Positions 44,550-53,341 of a stretch of 64,000 nt of DNA are shown in pieces. Below the pieces are notes generated by a model. That model was not told the origin of the DNA. It saw only the letters and a list, made by a program, of their open reading frames with translations, and made no database searches. Source of the DNA: Vannielia litorea (GTDB lineage Bacteria > Pseudomonadota > Alphaproteobacteria > Rhodobacterales > Rhodobacteraceae); the NCBI RefSeq assembly GCF_018424695.1, contig NZ_QTNQ01000003.1:51225-115224 (forward strand), written 5' to 3'. Position 1 is the first letter of the stretch. Every line of letters begins with the position of its first letter. A program made the position numbers and the translations under genes.

Positions 44550-45887
44550 ATGACCGACACGCGTTACGCAAGCGGGGTGAAACCCGGGCGTCTTTCGGGC
44601 GAGGATATCGCCGCCAACTTCACCGACATGCACCCGCCGCTCGGCGATCACGAGGCTGCCGTTGCTGCCGATCGTTGCTACTTCTGCCATGATGCGCCCT
44701 GCGTAACGGCCTGCCCCACGGCAATTGATATTCCTTTGTTCATTCGCCAGATCCAGGGCGGAAAGCCCGGCGATGCAGGGCGCACGATCTTTGACCAGAA
44801 CATTCTTGGCGGCATGTGCGCGCGGGTTTGCCCCACCGAGACGCTGTGCGAAGAAGCCTGCGTGCGCAATACGGCGGAAGAAGACCCGGTGGAGATCGGG
44901 CGGCTTCAGCGCTATGCGACAGATACGGTGATGGCGGGCAACACCCACCCCTACACCCGTGCCGCTCCCACCGGAAAGCGTGTAGCTGTTGTCGGCGCCG
45001 GTCCTGCCGGGCTGGCCTGCGCGCATCGGCTGGCGATGCATGGCCATGAGGTTACGCTTTATGACGCCCGCAAGAAGCCGGGCGGGCTGAACGAATACGG
45101 CATTGCCGCTTACAAGACGGTGGATGACTTTGCCGCGCGTGAGGTAGATTGGCTGCTGGGTATCGGCGGCATCAAGCTGGAAACCGGCGTGAAGCTGGGC
45201 GAGGCATTCACCATCCGCGAGCTTCAGGAGGATTTCGACGCCGTGTTCATTGGTGTCGGCCTTGGCGGGGTGAACCGCCCCGGCCTGCCGGGGGAGACGC
45301 TCGACAACACCGAGGACGCGGTGGACTTCATCGCGCGTCTGCGCCAGGCCAATGACAAGGCCGCGCTGCCTGTCGGCAAGAAAGTTGTGGTTGTCGGCGG
45401 CGGGATGACTGCGGTGGATGCAGCAGTGCAGGCCAAGATGCTGGGTGCCGAGAGTGTTTCGATGGTTTATCGGCGGGGCCGCGACGCGATGGGTGCGAGC
45501 CTCTTCGAGCAAGATCACGCCGCGAAGAACGGGGTGAGCATTGTCACCAATGCCGCGCCAGTCGGGATCGCCGGCCAGGTTGTGACGGAGGAGATCACCT
45601 TTGTGCGCACCGAGACCGGGCCGGATGGCAAGCTGACCACCACCGGGGAGGAGTTCAGCCGGGAGGCTGACCAAGTGCTTCTGGCCATCGGTCAGAAGCT
45701 GGATATCGCCTCACCCCGGATCGAGATCGAGAATGGCAAGATCAAGGTCAGTGGGCCGGGCCGCACCAATCTGGAGCGTGTCTGGGCAGGTGGCGACTGC
45801 ACTCCCGGGGAAGACCTGACGGTGGTAGCCGTGGCCGAGGGCCGAGACGCCGCCGAGGACATGCACACGATGCTGACGGAGGGCTGA
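44550..45887 (+). CDS. preT: NAD-dependent dihydropyrimidine dehydrogenase subunit PreT
   Basis: 445 residues from the ATG (MTDTRYASGVKPGRLSGED). Cysteine clusters CYFCHDAPCVTACPTAID and MCARVCPTETLCEEACV bind two 4Fe-4S clusters. FAD motif VAVVGAGPAGLACAHRLA and NAD motif KVVVVGGGMTAVDAAVQA follow, as in the GltD-like half of dihydropyrimidine dehydrogenase. It passes electrons from NAD(P)H to PreA for reduction of uracil and thymine. It is first of the preTA pair (3 bp gap). Confidence 0.94.
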   Translation: MTDTRYASGVKPGRLSGEDIAANFTDMHPPLGDHEAAVAADRCYFCHDAPCVTACPTAIDIPLFIRQIQGGKPGDAGRTIFDQNILGGMCARVCPTETLCEEACVRNTAEEDPVEIGRLQRYATDTVMAGNTHPYTRAAPTGKRVAVVGAGPAGLACAHRLAMHGHEVTLYDARKKPGGLNEYGIAAYKTVDDFAAREVDWLLGIGGIKLETGVKLGEAFTIRELQEDFDAVFIGVGLGGVNRPGLPGETLDNTEDAVDFIARLRQANDKAALPVGKKVVVVGGGMTAVDAAVQAKMLGAESVSMVYRRGRDAMGASLFEQDHAAKNGVSIVTNAAPVGIAGQVVTEEITFVRTETGPDGKLTTTGEEFSREADQVLLAIGQKLDIASPRIEIENGKIKVSGPGRTNLERVWAGGDCTPGEDLTVVAVAEGRDAAEDMHTMLTEG

Positions 45888-45890
45888 GAC

Positions 45891-47195
45891 ATGGCTGACC
45901 TGACGACCGATTTTCTGGGTATCAAGAGCCCCAACCCCTTCTGGCTGGCCTCCGCGCCGCCGACCGACAAGGAATACAACGTCCGCCGTGCCTTCGAAGC
46001 CGGCTGGGGCGGCGTAGTCTGGAAGACGCTGGGCGAGGAAGGCCCGCCGGTGGTGAACGTCAACGGCCCGCGCTACGGCGCGATCTACGGGGCCGACAGG
46101 CGTTTGCTGGGCCTCAACAACATCGAGCTGATCACCGACCGCGACCTTTACACCAACCTCGAAGAGATCAAACGGGTGAAGGCCGATTATCCGGACAGGG
46201 CGGTGATTGTCTCCATCATGGTGCCCTGCGAGGAGGAGAGCTGGAAGGCGATCCTGCCGCTGGTGGAAGAGACTGGCGCCGACGGGATCGAGCTGAACTT
46301 CGGCTGCCCGCATGGGATGAGCGAGCGCGGAATGGGCTCGGCGGTGGGGCAGGTGCCCGAGTACATTCAGATGGTCGCCGAGTGGTGCAAGAAGTACTAT
46401 TCCAAGCCGGTGATCGTGAAGCTGACGCCCAACATCACCGACATCCGCAAACCCGCCACGGCGGCCAAGCTGGGCGGGGCGGACGCGGTTTCTCTCATCA
46501 ACACCATCAACTCCATCACCTCGGTCGACCTCGACCTGATGGCACCCCAGCCCACGATTGACGGCAAGGGATCGCACGGCGGCTATTGCGGCCCGGCGGT
46601 GAAGCCGATTGCCCTGTCGATGGTCAGCGAGATCGCCCGCAACCCGGAAACCCACGGCCTGCCGATCAGCGGTATCGGCGGAGTGACGACGTGGCGCGAT
46701 GCGGCGGAGTTCATGGCCCTTGGCTGCGGCAATGTGCAGGTGTGCACCGCCGCGATGACCTATGGTTTCCGCGTGGTGCAGGAGATGATCTCGGGGCTCT
46801 CGAGCTGGATGGATGAAAAGGGCTACACCTCCACCGCCGACTTCATCGGCATGGCGGTGCCCAGCGTCACCGATTGGCAGCACCTCAACCTCAACTACGT
46901 CACCAAGGCGCGGATCAGCCAGGACGATTGCATCAAGTGCGGCCGCTGCTATGCCGCGTGCGAAGACACTTCGCACCAGGCGATCAGCATGAGCGAAGAT
47001 CGCACTTTCGAGGTGATCGATGAAGAATGCGTGGCCTGCAACCTTTGCGTCAACGTTTGCCCCGTCGAAGGTTGCATCACGATGGAGCAATTGCCGAAAG
47101 GCGCGACCGACCCGCGTACGGGGCAAAAGGTGGGCGACTATGCCAACTGGACGACCCACCCCAACAACCCCGGCGCAGTAAAGGCGGCGGAGTAG
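45891..47195 (+). CDS. preA: NAD-dependent dihydropyrimidine dehydrogenase subunit PreA
   Basis: 434 residues. FMN TIM barrel of the DHOD fold (SPNPFWLASAPPTDKEYNVR, NFGCPHGMSERGMGSAVGQ, LTPNITDI, GIGGVTTWRDAAEFMALGCG), then a C-terminal 2x4Fe-4S ferredoxin domain (DDCIKCGRCYAACED, EECVACNLCVNVCPVEGC). It reduces uracil/thymine to the dihydro form. The position of the catalytic Cys in mammalian enzyme (GLACGQ) reads GSAVGQ here (Val152). Confidence 0.94.
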   Translation: MADLTTDFLGIKSPNPFWLASAPPTDKEYNVRRAFEAGWGGVVWKTLGEEGPPVVNVNGPRYGAIYGADRRLLGLNNIELITDRDLYTNLEEIKRVKADYPDRAVIVSIMVPCEEESWKAILPLVEETGADGIELNFGCPHGMSERGMGSAVGQVPEYIQMVAEWCKKYYSKPVIVKLTPNITDIRKPATAAKLGGADAVSLINTINSITSVDLDLMAPQPTIDGKGSHGGYCGPAVKPIALSMVSEIARNPETHGLPISGIGGVTTWRDAAEFMALGCGNVQVCTAAMTYGFRVVQEMISGLSSWMDEKGYTSTADFIGMAVPSVTDWQHLNLNYVTKARISQDDCIKCGRCYAACEDTSHQAISMSEDRTFEVIDEECVACNLCVNVCPVEGCITMEQLPKGATDPRTGQKVGDYANWTTHPNNPGAVKAAE

Positions 47196-47353
47196 GGCTT
47201 GCCGCATCTCGGGTATTGATCAACGCGGGACGCCTCATTACCTAGATGTCGTGAATCTGCGCCATGCATTTCAAGGCGCGGGAGCCAGCTGACCGGGCAA
47301 TTGCCTCGCGCGCCCGACCATTTTTGTAGAACAGATCATTGGAGAGCCAACTC

Positions 47354-47905
47354 ATGAGTGCAGACAACTCTATCACCAACGTTCTCGTCACCGTCACATC
47401 CGAAGGCGTGAGCCGTGCACTGGGCGGCGGCGTCAGGGGCGGGGTCGCAGGCCTCGTCGTGCAGCCCGCGGTTTGGATCGCAACGGGCACCGGCCCGGAT
47501 GCGGGCGACACTGTCATCTACGGCGCCGGTGTGGCAGGCGTGGTGGCAGGAGCGATCATGGCCGTCCCGGCGATTGTCACCGGGGTCGTCAAGGCTGCGG
47601 TTGACGACCATACCGCCACCCTTGTCGAAGAAGTCCGTCAGAAAGAGCCTGCGGAGTTCCGCGCCTCCATCCTGGGCACCGACGATTATAGCTACTGGGC
47701 TTCGAACAACCATATCACGGCAATGACCATCGCCGCCGCCGGTGGTGTGGCCTGGAAAGACAAGAACGGGGTTTATTGCTTCGTACGCGATGCCAAAGGC
47801 CGGCTGGTGTGCGATTATCGCCCAAAGTCCTACGAGGCGCTCTACTTCCCGATGCTGCCGCTGACGAAGGTGGGCAATGGCTTCAAGTGGAGCTACAGCG
47901 GCTGA
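47354..47905 (+). CDS. Unknown protein with glycine-rich hydrophobic segments
   Basis: 183 residues from the ATG after GGAGAG. Not recognised. Two glycine-rich hydrophobic stretches (GGGVRGGVAGLVVQPAVWIA; YGAGVAGVVAGAIMAVPAIV) look like glycine-zipper membrane helices. A soluble C-terminal part (NNHITAMTIAAAGGVAWKDK, GVYCFVRDAKGRLVCDYRPK) follows. It lies between preA (158 bp) and the convergent rutR, whose stop touches its own (TGA/TCA). The context suggests a membrane protein linked to pyrimidine use, but it may be unrelated. Confidence 0.65.
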   Translation: MSADNSITNVLVTVTSEGVSRALGGGVRGGVAGLVVQPAVWIATGTGPDAGDTVIYGAGVAGVVAGAIMAVPAIVTGVVKAAVDDHTATLVEEVRQKEPAEFRASILGTDDYSYWASNNHITAMTIAAAGGVAWKDKNGVYCFVRDAKGRLVCDYRPKSYEALYFPMLPLTKVGNGFKWSYSG

Positions 47906-48535
47906 TCACCCGCCGGGCTCGAGCATCTTGCGAAACATCGTTTCGATGTGGCGGGAGGCCTCCGGAAAGGGGTCTCCCGCTTCTATTTCGGGAAGCACGG
48001 TGCGCACCTGCACGTCAAAATCGGCATAGTGCTGAGTCAGCGCCCAGATCGAAAAGATCAGGTGGTAGGGATGCAGCGGAGCAAGTCGGCCATCGGCGCT
48101 CCACCCCGCGATGACGGCGGCCTTTTCATCCACCAACGGCTTGAGATGCGCTTTCAGAACCCCCTCGAGATTGGGTGCGCCCTGTAGCACCTCGTTGGCG
48201 AAGAGCCGGCTTTCACGCGGCATCTCGCGGCTCATCTCCAGCTTGCGACCCGCGTAAGACAGGATCTCTTCAACCGGGTCGCCTTCAGGGTCGAGGGCGC
48301 GGAGGGGGGCAAGCCAGGTGTCCAGCAGCCCGGCGAGCAGGGTTTGGTGCATCGCCTCCTTCGAGGGAAAGTAGTAGAGCAGGTTGGGCTTAGAGAGGCC
48401 CGCAGCCTTGGCGATCTGGTCCACCGTGGCGCCACGAAAGCCGTTGGCCGAGAACACATCGAGCGCGGCGTCGAGTATGGCGGAGGTGTTTTTCTGCTGG
48501 ATGCGCGTGCGCGGCCTGGTGCCTTTGGCTGCCAA
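47906..48535 (-). CDS. rutR: RutR-type TetR-family regulator of pyrimidine utilisation
   Basis: 209 residues from a TTG 8 nt after GGAGAGG; an earlier TTG (48574) would add 13 residues. TetR HTH: AILDAALDVFSANGFRGATV, DQIAKAAGLSKPNLLYYFPS. The C-terminal segment FSIWALTQHYADFDVQVRTV matches E. coli RutR, which binds uracil and leaves DNA. A near-perfect RutR box lies 140 bp upstream in front of the divergent amidohydrolase gene. Confidence 0.9.
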   Translation of the reverse strand: MAAKGTRPRTRIQQKNTSAILDAALDVFSANGFRGATVDQIAKAAGLSKPNLLYYFPSKEAMHQTLLAGLLDTWLAPLRALDPEGDPVEEILSYAGRKLEMSREMPRESRLFANEVLQGAPNLEGVLKAHLKPLVDEKAAVIAGWSADGRLAPLHPYHLIFSIWALTQHYADFDVQVRTVLPEIEAGDPFPEASRHIETMFRKMLEPGG

Positions 48536-48675
48536 AATCCTATCCTCTCCACCGCGCGTTTCCCGAGCGCTCAAAATGCAGCCGCTTCCTGCGGCCCGTG
48601 CTTAAAATTCCATGGCGCCAAGGCAGCCATCCGGCGCATTTTCTTGACCCGTGTTGTTAGAGTGGTAGCGTCTTC

Positions 48676-48691
48676 CTGACCATTTGGTCAA
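48676..48691. promoter_or_regulatory. RutR-like operator
   Basis: CTGACCATTTGGTCAA: palindrome TGACCA-TT-TGGTCA, one base off the RutR consensus TTGACCA-N2-TGGTCAA. It sits in the divergent region between rutR and the amidohydrolase operon. Confidence 0.85.
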
Positions 48692-48767
48692 ACAACAAGG
48701 TGCGAGTGCCGGGCGAGCGAGGCTCGGCACGGCTGCGCCGACCGACAGGAAGACCCGAGGAGAGCCC

Positions 48768-50018
48768 ATGGCCGCCCCAGGAGAAAATCTCAGGATCAAT
48801 GGAGACAGGCTGTGGGACAGCCTCATGGAAATGGCCAAAATCGGCCCCGGCGTGGCGGGGGGAAACAACCGCCAGACGCTGACCGATGAAGACGCCGAGG
48901 GCCGCACGCTATTTCAGAGCTGGTGCGAAGCTGCGGGGATGACCATGGGTGTAGACGAGATCGGCAACATGTTTGCCCGCCGCGAGGGCACCGACCCGGA
49001 GGCGCTGCCGGTTTACGTGGGCTCTCACCTCGATACCCAGCCCACGGGCGGCAAGTATGATGGCGTGCTGGGCGTGCTCGGCGGGCTGGAAATCGTCCGC
49101 TCGCTCAACGACATGGATATCAAGACGAAGCACCCCATCGTGGTGGTGAACTGGACCAACGAGGAGGGCACCCGTTTCGCCCCGGCCATGCTGGCCTCTG
49201 GCGTGTTCGCCGGCAAGCACACTCTGGAGTGGGCCAATGACCGGGTGGATGCCAAGGGCAAGCGCTTTGGCGACGAGCTGGAGCGGATCGGCTGGAAGGG
49301 CGAGGAGAAGGTGGGCGACCGCAAGATGCACGCCCTTTTCGAGTTGCACATCGAGCAGGGCCCGATCCTGGAGGCCGAGGGGAGGGATATTGGAGTTGTC
49401 ACTCACGGGCAGGGGCTGCGCTGGATCGAGTGCACGGTGACGGGAAAGGAGAGCCACACCGGATCGACGCCGATGCACATGCGCAAGAACGCGGGGCGCG
49501 GGCTGGCGCTGGTGACCGAGCTTGTGCATGGAATCGCGATGAAAAATCAGCCCAATGCGGTTGGTGCGATCGGCCATATCGACATCTACCCGAACTCACG
49601 CAACATCATCCCCGGTAAGGCGGTGTTCACCGTCGATATGCGCACACACCTGCTCGACAAGCTGAATGCGATGGTGGACGAGCTGATGGAGAAGGCGCCC
49701 AAGCTCTGCGCCGATATCGGCGTGGAGTTTTCCGCCGAGATCGTCGGTCAGTTCGACCCGCCCGCCTTCGACGAAGGCTGCGTTAAGGCGGTGCGCGATG
49801 CCGCCGAGCGGCTGGGTTACAGCCATATGGATATCGTATCGGGCGCGGGCCACGATGCCTGCTGGATCAATGACCTCTACCCCACGGCGATGGTAATGTG
49901 CCCCTGCGTGGACGGCCTCAGCCACAACGAAGCCGAGGAGATCAGCAAGGAATGGGCCACCGCCGGGGCGGATGTGCTGTTTCACGCGGTGGTCGAGACC
50001 GCGGGGATCACTGAATGA
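48768..50018 (+). CDS. Zn-dependent M20-type amidohydrolase (N-carbamoyl-beta-alanine / N-carbamoyl amino acid hydrolase)
   Basis: 416 residues from the ATG after GAGGAGAG. Hydantoinase/carbamoylase family: metal motif VGSHLDTQPTGGKYDGVLGV, NWTNEEGTRFAPAMLASGVF, ELHIEQGPILE and GAGHDACWI. In this locus it most likely performs the third reductive step (beta-ureidopropionate to beta-alanine, PydC role), with dihydropyrimidinase encoded downstream. First gene after the RutR box, so probably uracil-induced. The following lipoprotein gene overlaps it (ATGA). Confidence 0.92.
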   Translation: MAAPGENLRINGDRLWDSLMEMAKIGPGVAGGNNRQTLTDEDAEGRTLFQSWCEAAGMTMGVDEIGNMFARREGTDPEALPVYVGSHLDTQPTGGKYDGVLGVLGGLEIVRSLNDMDIKTKHPIVVVNWTNEEGTRFAPAMLASGVFAGKHTLEWANDRVDAKGKRFGDELERIGWKGEEKVGDRKMHALFELHIEQGPILEAEGRDIGVVTHGQGLRWIECTVTGKESHTGSTPMHMRKNAGRGLALVTELVHGIAMKNQPNAVGAIGHIDIYPNSRNIIPGKAVFTVDMRTHLLDKLNAMVDELMEKAPKLCADIGVEFSAEIVGQFDPPAFDEGCVKAVRDAAERLGYSHMDIVSGAGHDACWINDLYPTAMVMCPCVDGLSHNEAEEISKEWATAGADVLFHAVVETAGITE

Positions 50019-50272
50019 AGAAGGCGCTGATTTTGGTGGCGTTTATCGCGGCCTGCCAAACTACAACAGGGAACTTGCCAGCGGGCTACGTGGTGGCAGA
50101 TCAGCCCATTCCCGAAGCAGTGATGGCCGCTGTGCCCGCCGATGTGCGGCTTGATCAGATCGTGGTGCGGGATGCGTGCTATTACATCTTCTACGAAGGC
50201 GCGATCTATCCGGTGACGACACAGGAGATGCGCGACGCGGGCTTTGACGGGCAGCCCTATTGCATCGGCTAG
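50015..50272 (+). CDS. Small lipoprotein of unknown function
   Basis: 85 residues. It has a lipoprotein signal (MKKALILVAFIAAC, lipobox IAAC with Cys14). The mature part has YVVADQPIPEAVMAAVPADV and two later cysteines (DACYYIFYEGAIYPV and the C-terminal YCIG). No family recognised. It is translationally coupled to the amidohydrolase and 9 bp before the GH114 gene, so it belongs to the pyrimidine operon by position only. Confidence 0.75.
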   Translation: MKKALILVAFIAACQTTTGNLPAGYVVADQPIPEAVMAAVPADVRLDQIVVRDACYYIFYEGAIYPVTTQEMRDAGFDGQPYCIG

Positions 50273-50281
50273 GAGGAGACA

Positions 50282-51028
50282 ATGGCACTTACGACGGCAC
50301 TCACGGCGCTCGGCATCTTCATCATCGGGGGCGGCGAGCAGGCCTATTGGGATTGGCAGCTCACCCACCCTTACAACCTTGATATTGATGTCAAAGTCCT
50401 GGCGCTGGACAAGGACGACCATGATCGCGACACGATCATGGGGCTGCGGGCGCGCGGGGTGAAACCGGTGTGTTATGTCTCCATCGGATCGTGGGAGGAA
50501 TACCGCGACGACAAGGACGCGTTTCCGCAAGAGGCGCTGGGCGAGCCGCTGGGGGATTGGCCTGATGAGCGCTATGTCGACATTCGCAACGCCAAGGTGG
50601 GTGAAATCATGCGCGCGCGGATCTCGGATTGCGCGGCGCGGGGCTTCATGGCTGTCGAGATGGACAACATGGATGTGTATGACAACGCCTCGGGCTTTGA
50701 GCTGACACGCGATGATGCGCTGAGCTACATCCGCGCGTTGGCGATGTTCGCCAAGGAGCAGGGGCTTGAAGTTGCACAGAAAAACGCCCCGGAACTGGTG
50801 CCGGATCTCGTGGGGCAAATGGACTTCATGATGGTCGAGGAATGCTATGCCTACGACTTCTGTGACGAACTGAAGCCCTATCTGGACGCGGGCAAAGACG
50901 TGCTGGCGGTGGAATACGATGACGCGGGGCTGGATTGGGACGCGGTCTGCGAAGACAGCAAGGCACGCGGCATCAGGCTGCTGCTGAAGAGCCATGAAAT
51001 TACGGCAGGCGGGAAGTCCTGCAACTAA
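50282..51028 (+). CDS. GH114-family protein (endo-alpha-1,4-polygalactosaminidase / TM1410-like)
   Basis: 248 residues with an AGGAGGAGA ribosome site. TIM-barrel signature of TM1410/GH114: WDWQLTHPYNLDIDVKVLAL, KPVCYVSIGSWEEYRDDKDA, RYVDIRNAKVGEIMRARISD, GFMAVEMDNMDVYDNASGFE, AQKNAPELV and MMVEECYAYDFCDELKPYLD. Enzymes of this family cut galactosaminoglycans. The N-terminal hydrophobic stretch (TALTALGIFIIGGG) may be a signal. Its place between the amidohydrolase and dihydropyrimidinase genes is unexpected. Confidence 0.85.
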   Translation: MALTTALTALGIFIIGGGEQAYWDWQLTHPYNLDIDVKVLALDKDDHDRDTIMGLRARGVKPVCYVSIGSWEEYRDDKDAFPQEALGEPLGDWPDERYVDIRNAKVGEIMRARISDCAARGFMAVEMDNMDVYDNASGFELTRDDALSYIRALAMFAKEQGLEVAQKNAPELVPDLVGQMDFMMVEECYAYDFCDELKPYLDAGKDVLAVEYDDAGLDWDAVCEDSKARGIRLLLKSHEITAGGKSCN

Positions 51029-51044
51029 AACGGGGAGTTAGACC

Positions 51045-52499
51045 ATGAGCACAGTCATCAAGGGCGGCACGGTGGTGACCGCGGACCTGAGCTATGAGGC
51101 CGATGTTCTGGTCGAGGGCGGGCAGATCGTGGAGATCGGCAAAGACCTCAAGGGCGACGAGGTGCTGGATGCCACGGGCTGCTACGTGATGCCCGGCGGG
51201 ATTGATCCGCACACCCATCTGGAGATGCCCTTCATGGGCACCTATTCCAGCGACGACTTCGAGAGCGGCACCCGCGCAGCGCTGGCGGGGGGCACCACGA
51301 TGGTGGTGGATTTCGCCCTGCCGAACCCCGGCGAGAGCCTGCTGGACGCGCTGAAGCGGTGGGACAACAAGAGCACCCGCGCGAACTGCGATTACTCTTT
51401 CCACATGGCGGTGACATGGTGGGGGGAGCAGGTGTTCAACGAGATGGAGACGGTTGTAAAGGACCGTGGAATCAACACCTTCAAGCATTTCATGGCCTAC
51501 AAGGGCGCGCTGATGGTGAACGATGACGAGATGTATTCGTCGTTCCAGCGGCTGGCCGAACTGGGGGCCACGGCGATGGTCCATGCCGAGAACGGCGATG
51601 TGGTGGCCGAACTGACAGCCAAGCTGCTGGCCGAGGGCAACACCGGGCCCGAGGCGCATGCCTATTCGCGGCCCTCCCAGGTGGAGGGCGAGGCAACCAA
51701 CCGAGCCATCATGATCGCCGATATGGCAGGTGTGCCACTGTACGTGGTGCACACCTCTTGCGAGGAGGCACATGAGGCGATCCGGCGGGCCAAGCAGAAT
51801 GGCAAGCGCGTATGGGGCGAGCCGCTTATCCAGCATCTGACGCTGGATGAGAGCGAATACTTCAACGCCGACTGGGACCATGCGGCGCGGCGGGTGATGT
51901 CTCCGCCGTTTCGCAACAAGAAGCACCAGGACAGCCTCTGGGCGGGGCTTCAGGCTGGTACGCTTTCGGTCGTGGCGACTGACCATTGCGCCTTCACCAC
52001 CGAACAGAAGCGCTACGGGGTGGGCGACTTCTCGAAGATCCCGAATGGCACCGGGGGCCTTGAAGACCGGATGCCGATGCTTTGGACCCACGGCGTGGAA
52101 ACCGGGCGGCTTACCCCCAACGAATTTGTCGCCGTCACTTCAACGAACATTGCCAAGATATTGAATTGCTACCCGAAAAAAGGTGCAATTCTCGTTGGGG
52201 CGGATGCCGACATCGTGGTGTGGGACCCGACAAAAGAAAAGACGATCACTGCCGGAAGCCAGCAATCGGCGATTGATTACAACGTGTTCGAGGGTCAGCA
52301 CGTGAAGGGGCTGCCCCGGTTTACCCTGACGCGTGGCCATGTGGCGGTGCATGACGGCGAGATGCGCACCAAAGAAGGCCACGGCGCCTTTGTAGCACGC
52401 GAGCCCAACGCAACGGTTAACAAGGCGCTCTCGACCTGGAAGGAGCTCACCGCCCCCCGCCCTGTGGAGCGCAGCGGCATCCCGGCGACAGGGGTGTGA
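51045..52499 (+). CDS. hydA: Dihydropyrimidinase (hydantoinase)
   Basis: 484 residues, amidohydrolase superfamily with a binuclear zinc centre: His56/His58 (GGIDPHTHLEMPF), carbamylated Lys153 (HFMAYKGALM), and the later histidines in MVHAENGD and YVVHTSCEEAH. It opens dihydrouracil/dihydrothymine to N-carbamoyl-beta-amino acids, the second reductive step. Co-transcribed with the preceding genes (16 bp gap); its stop overlaps the ABC ATPase start (GTGA). Confidence 0.95.
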   Translation: MSTVIKGGTVVTADLSYEADVLVEGGQIVEIGKDLKGDEVLDATGCYVMPGGIDPHTHLEMPFMGTYSSDDFESGTRAALAGGTTMVVDFALPNPGESLLDALKRWDNKSTRANCDYSFHMAVTWWGEQVFNEMETVVKDRGINTFKHFMAYKGALMVNDDEMYSSFQRLAELGATAMVHAENGDVVAELTAKLLAEGNTGPEAHAYSRPSQVEGEATNRAIMIADMAGVPLYVVHTSCEEAHEAIRRAKQNGKRVWGEPLIQHLTLDESEYFNADWDHAARRVMSPPFRNKKHQDSLWAGLQAGTLSVVATDHCAFTTEQKRYGVGDFSKIPNGTGGLEDRMPMLWTHGVETGRLTPNEFVAVTSTNIAKILNCYPKKGAILVGADADIVVWDPTKEKTITAGSQQSAIDYNVFEGQHVKGLPRFTLTRGHVAVHDGEMRTKEGHGAFVAREPNATVNKALSTWKELTAPRPVERSGIPATGV

Positions 52500-53320
52500 C
52501 GACGGCGCAAACGGCTGCAATAACAGAAGGAATACCGGTGGACCAAAGCGTGATAAGCGCCCGCGATCTCGATCTGACGTTTCAGACGAAGGACGGCCCG
52601 GTGCATGCCCTCAAGGGGGTATCGCTCGATATCGAAAAGGGGGATTTCGTCAGCTTCATCGGCCCGTCGGGCTGCGGGAAGACGACCTTCCTGCGCTGTA
52701 TCGCGGCCCTCGAGCAACCCACCGGCGGCAGCCTTACAGTGAACGGGCTGACCCCGGAGGAGGCCCGCAGATCAAGGGCTTACGGCTATGTCTTTCAGGC
52801 GGCGGGGCTTTATCCGTGGCGCACGATTGCGGGCAACATCAAGCTGCCGCTGGAGATCATGGGGTTTTCGCGCGAGGAGCGTGAGGCGCGGGTGAACAAA
52901 GTGCTGCAACTGGTTGATCTTGAAGGCTTTGGGGGCAAGTACCCCTGGCAGCTTTCGGGGGGGATGCAGCAGCGTGCCTCGATTGCGCGGGCGCTGGCCT
53001 TCGATGCCGATATTCTGCTTATGGATGAACCCTTTGGGGCGCTCGACGAGATCGTGCGCGACCATTTGAACGAGCAATTGCTGGCGCTGTGGAAGCGGAC
53101 GCAGAAGACAATCGGCTTCGTTACCCATTCGATACCCGAAGCGGTCTATCTCTCAACCAAGATCGTGGTGATGAGCCCGCGCCCGGGCCGGATCAGCGAC
53201 GTGATCGAAAGCCCGCTTCCGCCGGAAAGACCCTTGGAAATCAGAGACTCGAAGGAGTTTATTGAAGTGGCCCACAGGGTGCGCGAAGGGCTGAGAGCGG
53301 GGCATTCCGACGATGATTAA
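52496..53320 (+). CDS. ABC transporter ATP-binding protein (pyrimidine/hydantoin-type importer)
   Basis: 274 residues. Walker A GPSGCGKTT at 56-64, signature LSGGMQQR, Walker B ILLMDEPFGALD, and His in FVTHSIPEA. SsuB/TauB/nitrate-type subfamily. Two starts are possible: the GTG overlapping hydA, or a GTG at 52538 with a better AAGGAAT ribosome site (14 residues shorter). It works with two permeases and a binding protein downstream to import a pyrimidine or a similar heterocycle, inferred from context. Confidence 0.93.
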   Translation: MTTAQTAAITEGIPVDQSVISARDLDLTFQTKDGPVHALKGVSLDIEKGDFVSFIGPSGCGKTTFLRCIAALEQPTGGSLTVNGLTPEEARRSRAYGYVFQAAGLYPWRTIAGNIKLPLEIMGFSREEREARVNKVLQLVDLEGFGGKYPWQLSGGMQQRASIARALAFDADILLMDEPFGALDEIVRDHLNEQLLALWKRTQKTIGFVTHSIPEAVYLSTKIVVMSPRPGRISDVIESPLPPERPLEIRDSKEFIEVAHRVREGLRAGHSDDD

Positions 53321-53341
53321 CCAATCAGAAGACATGGGCCA

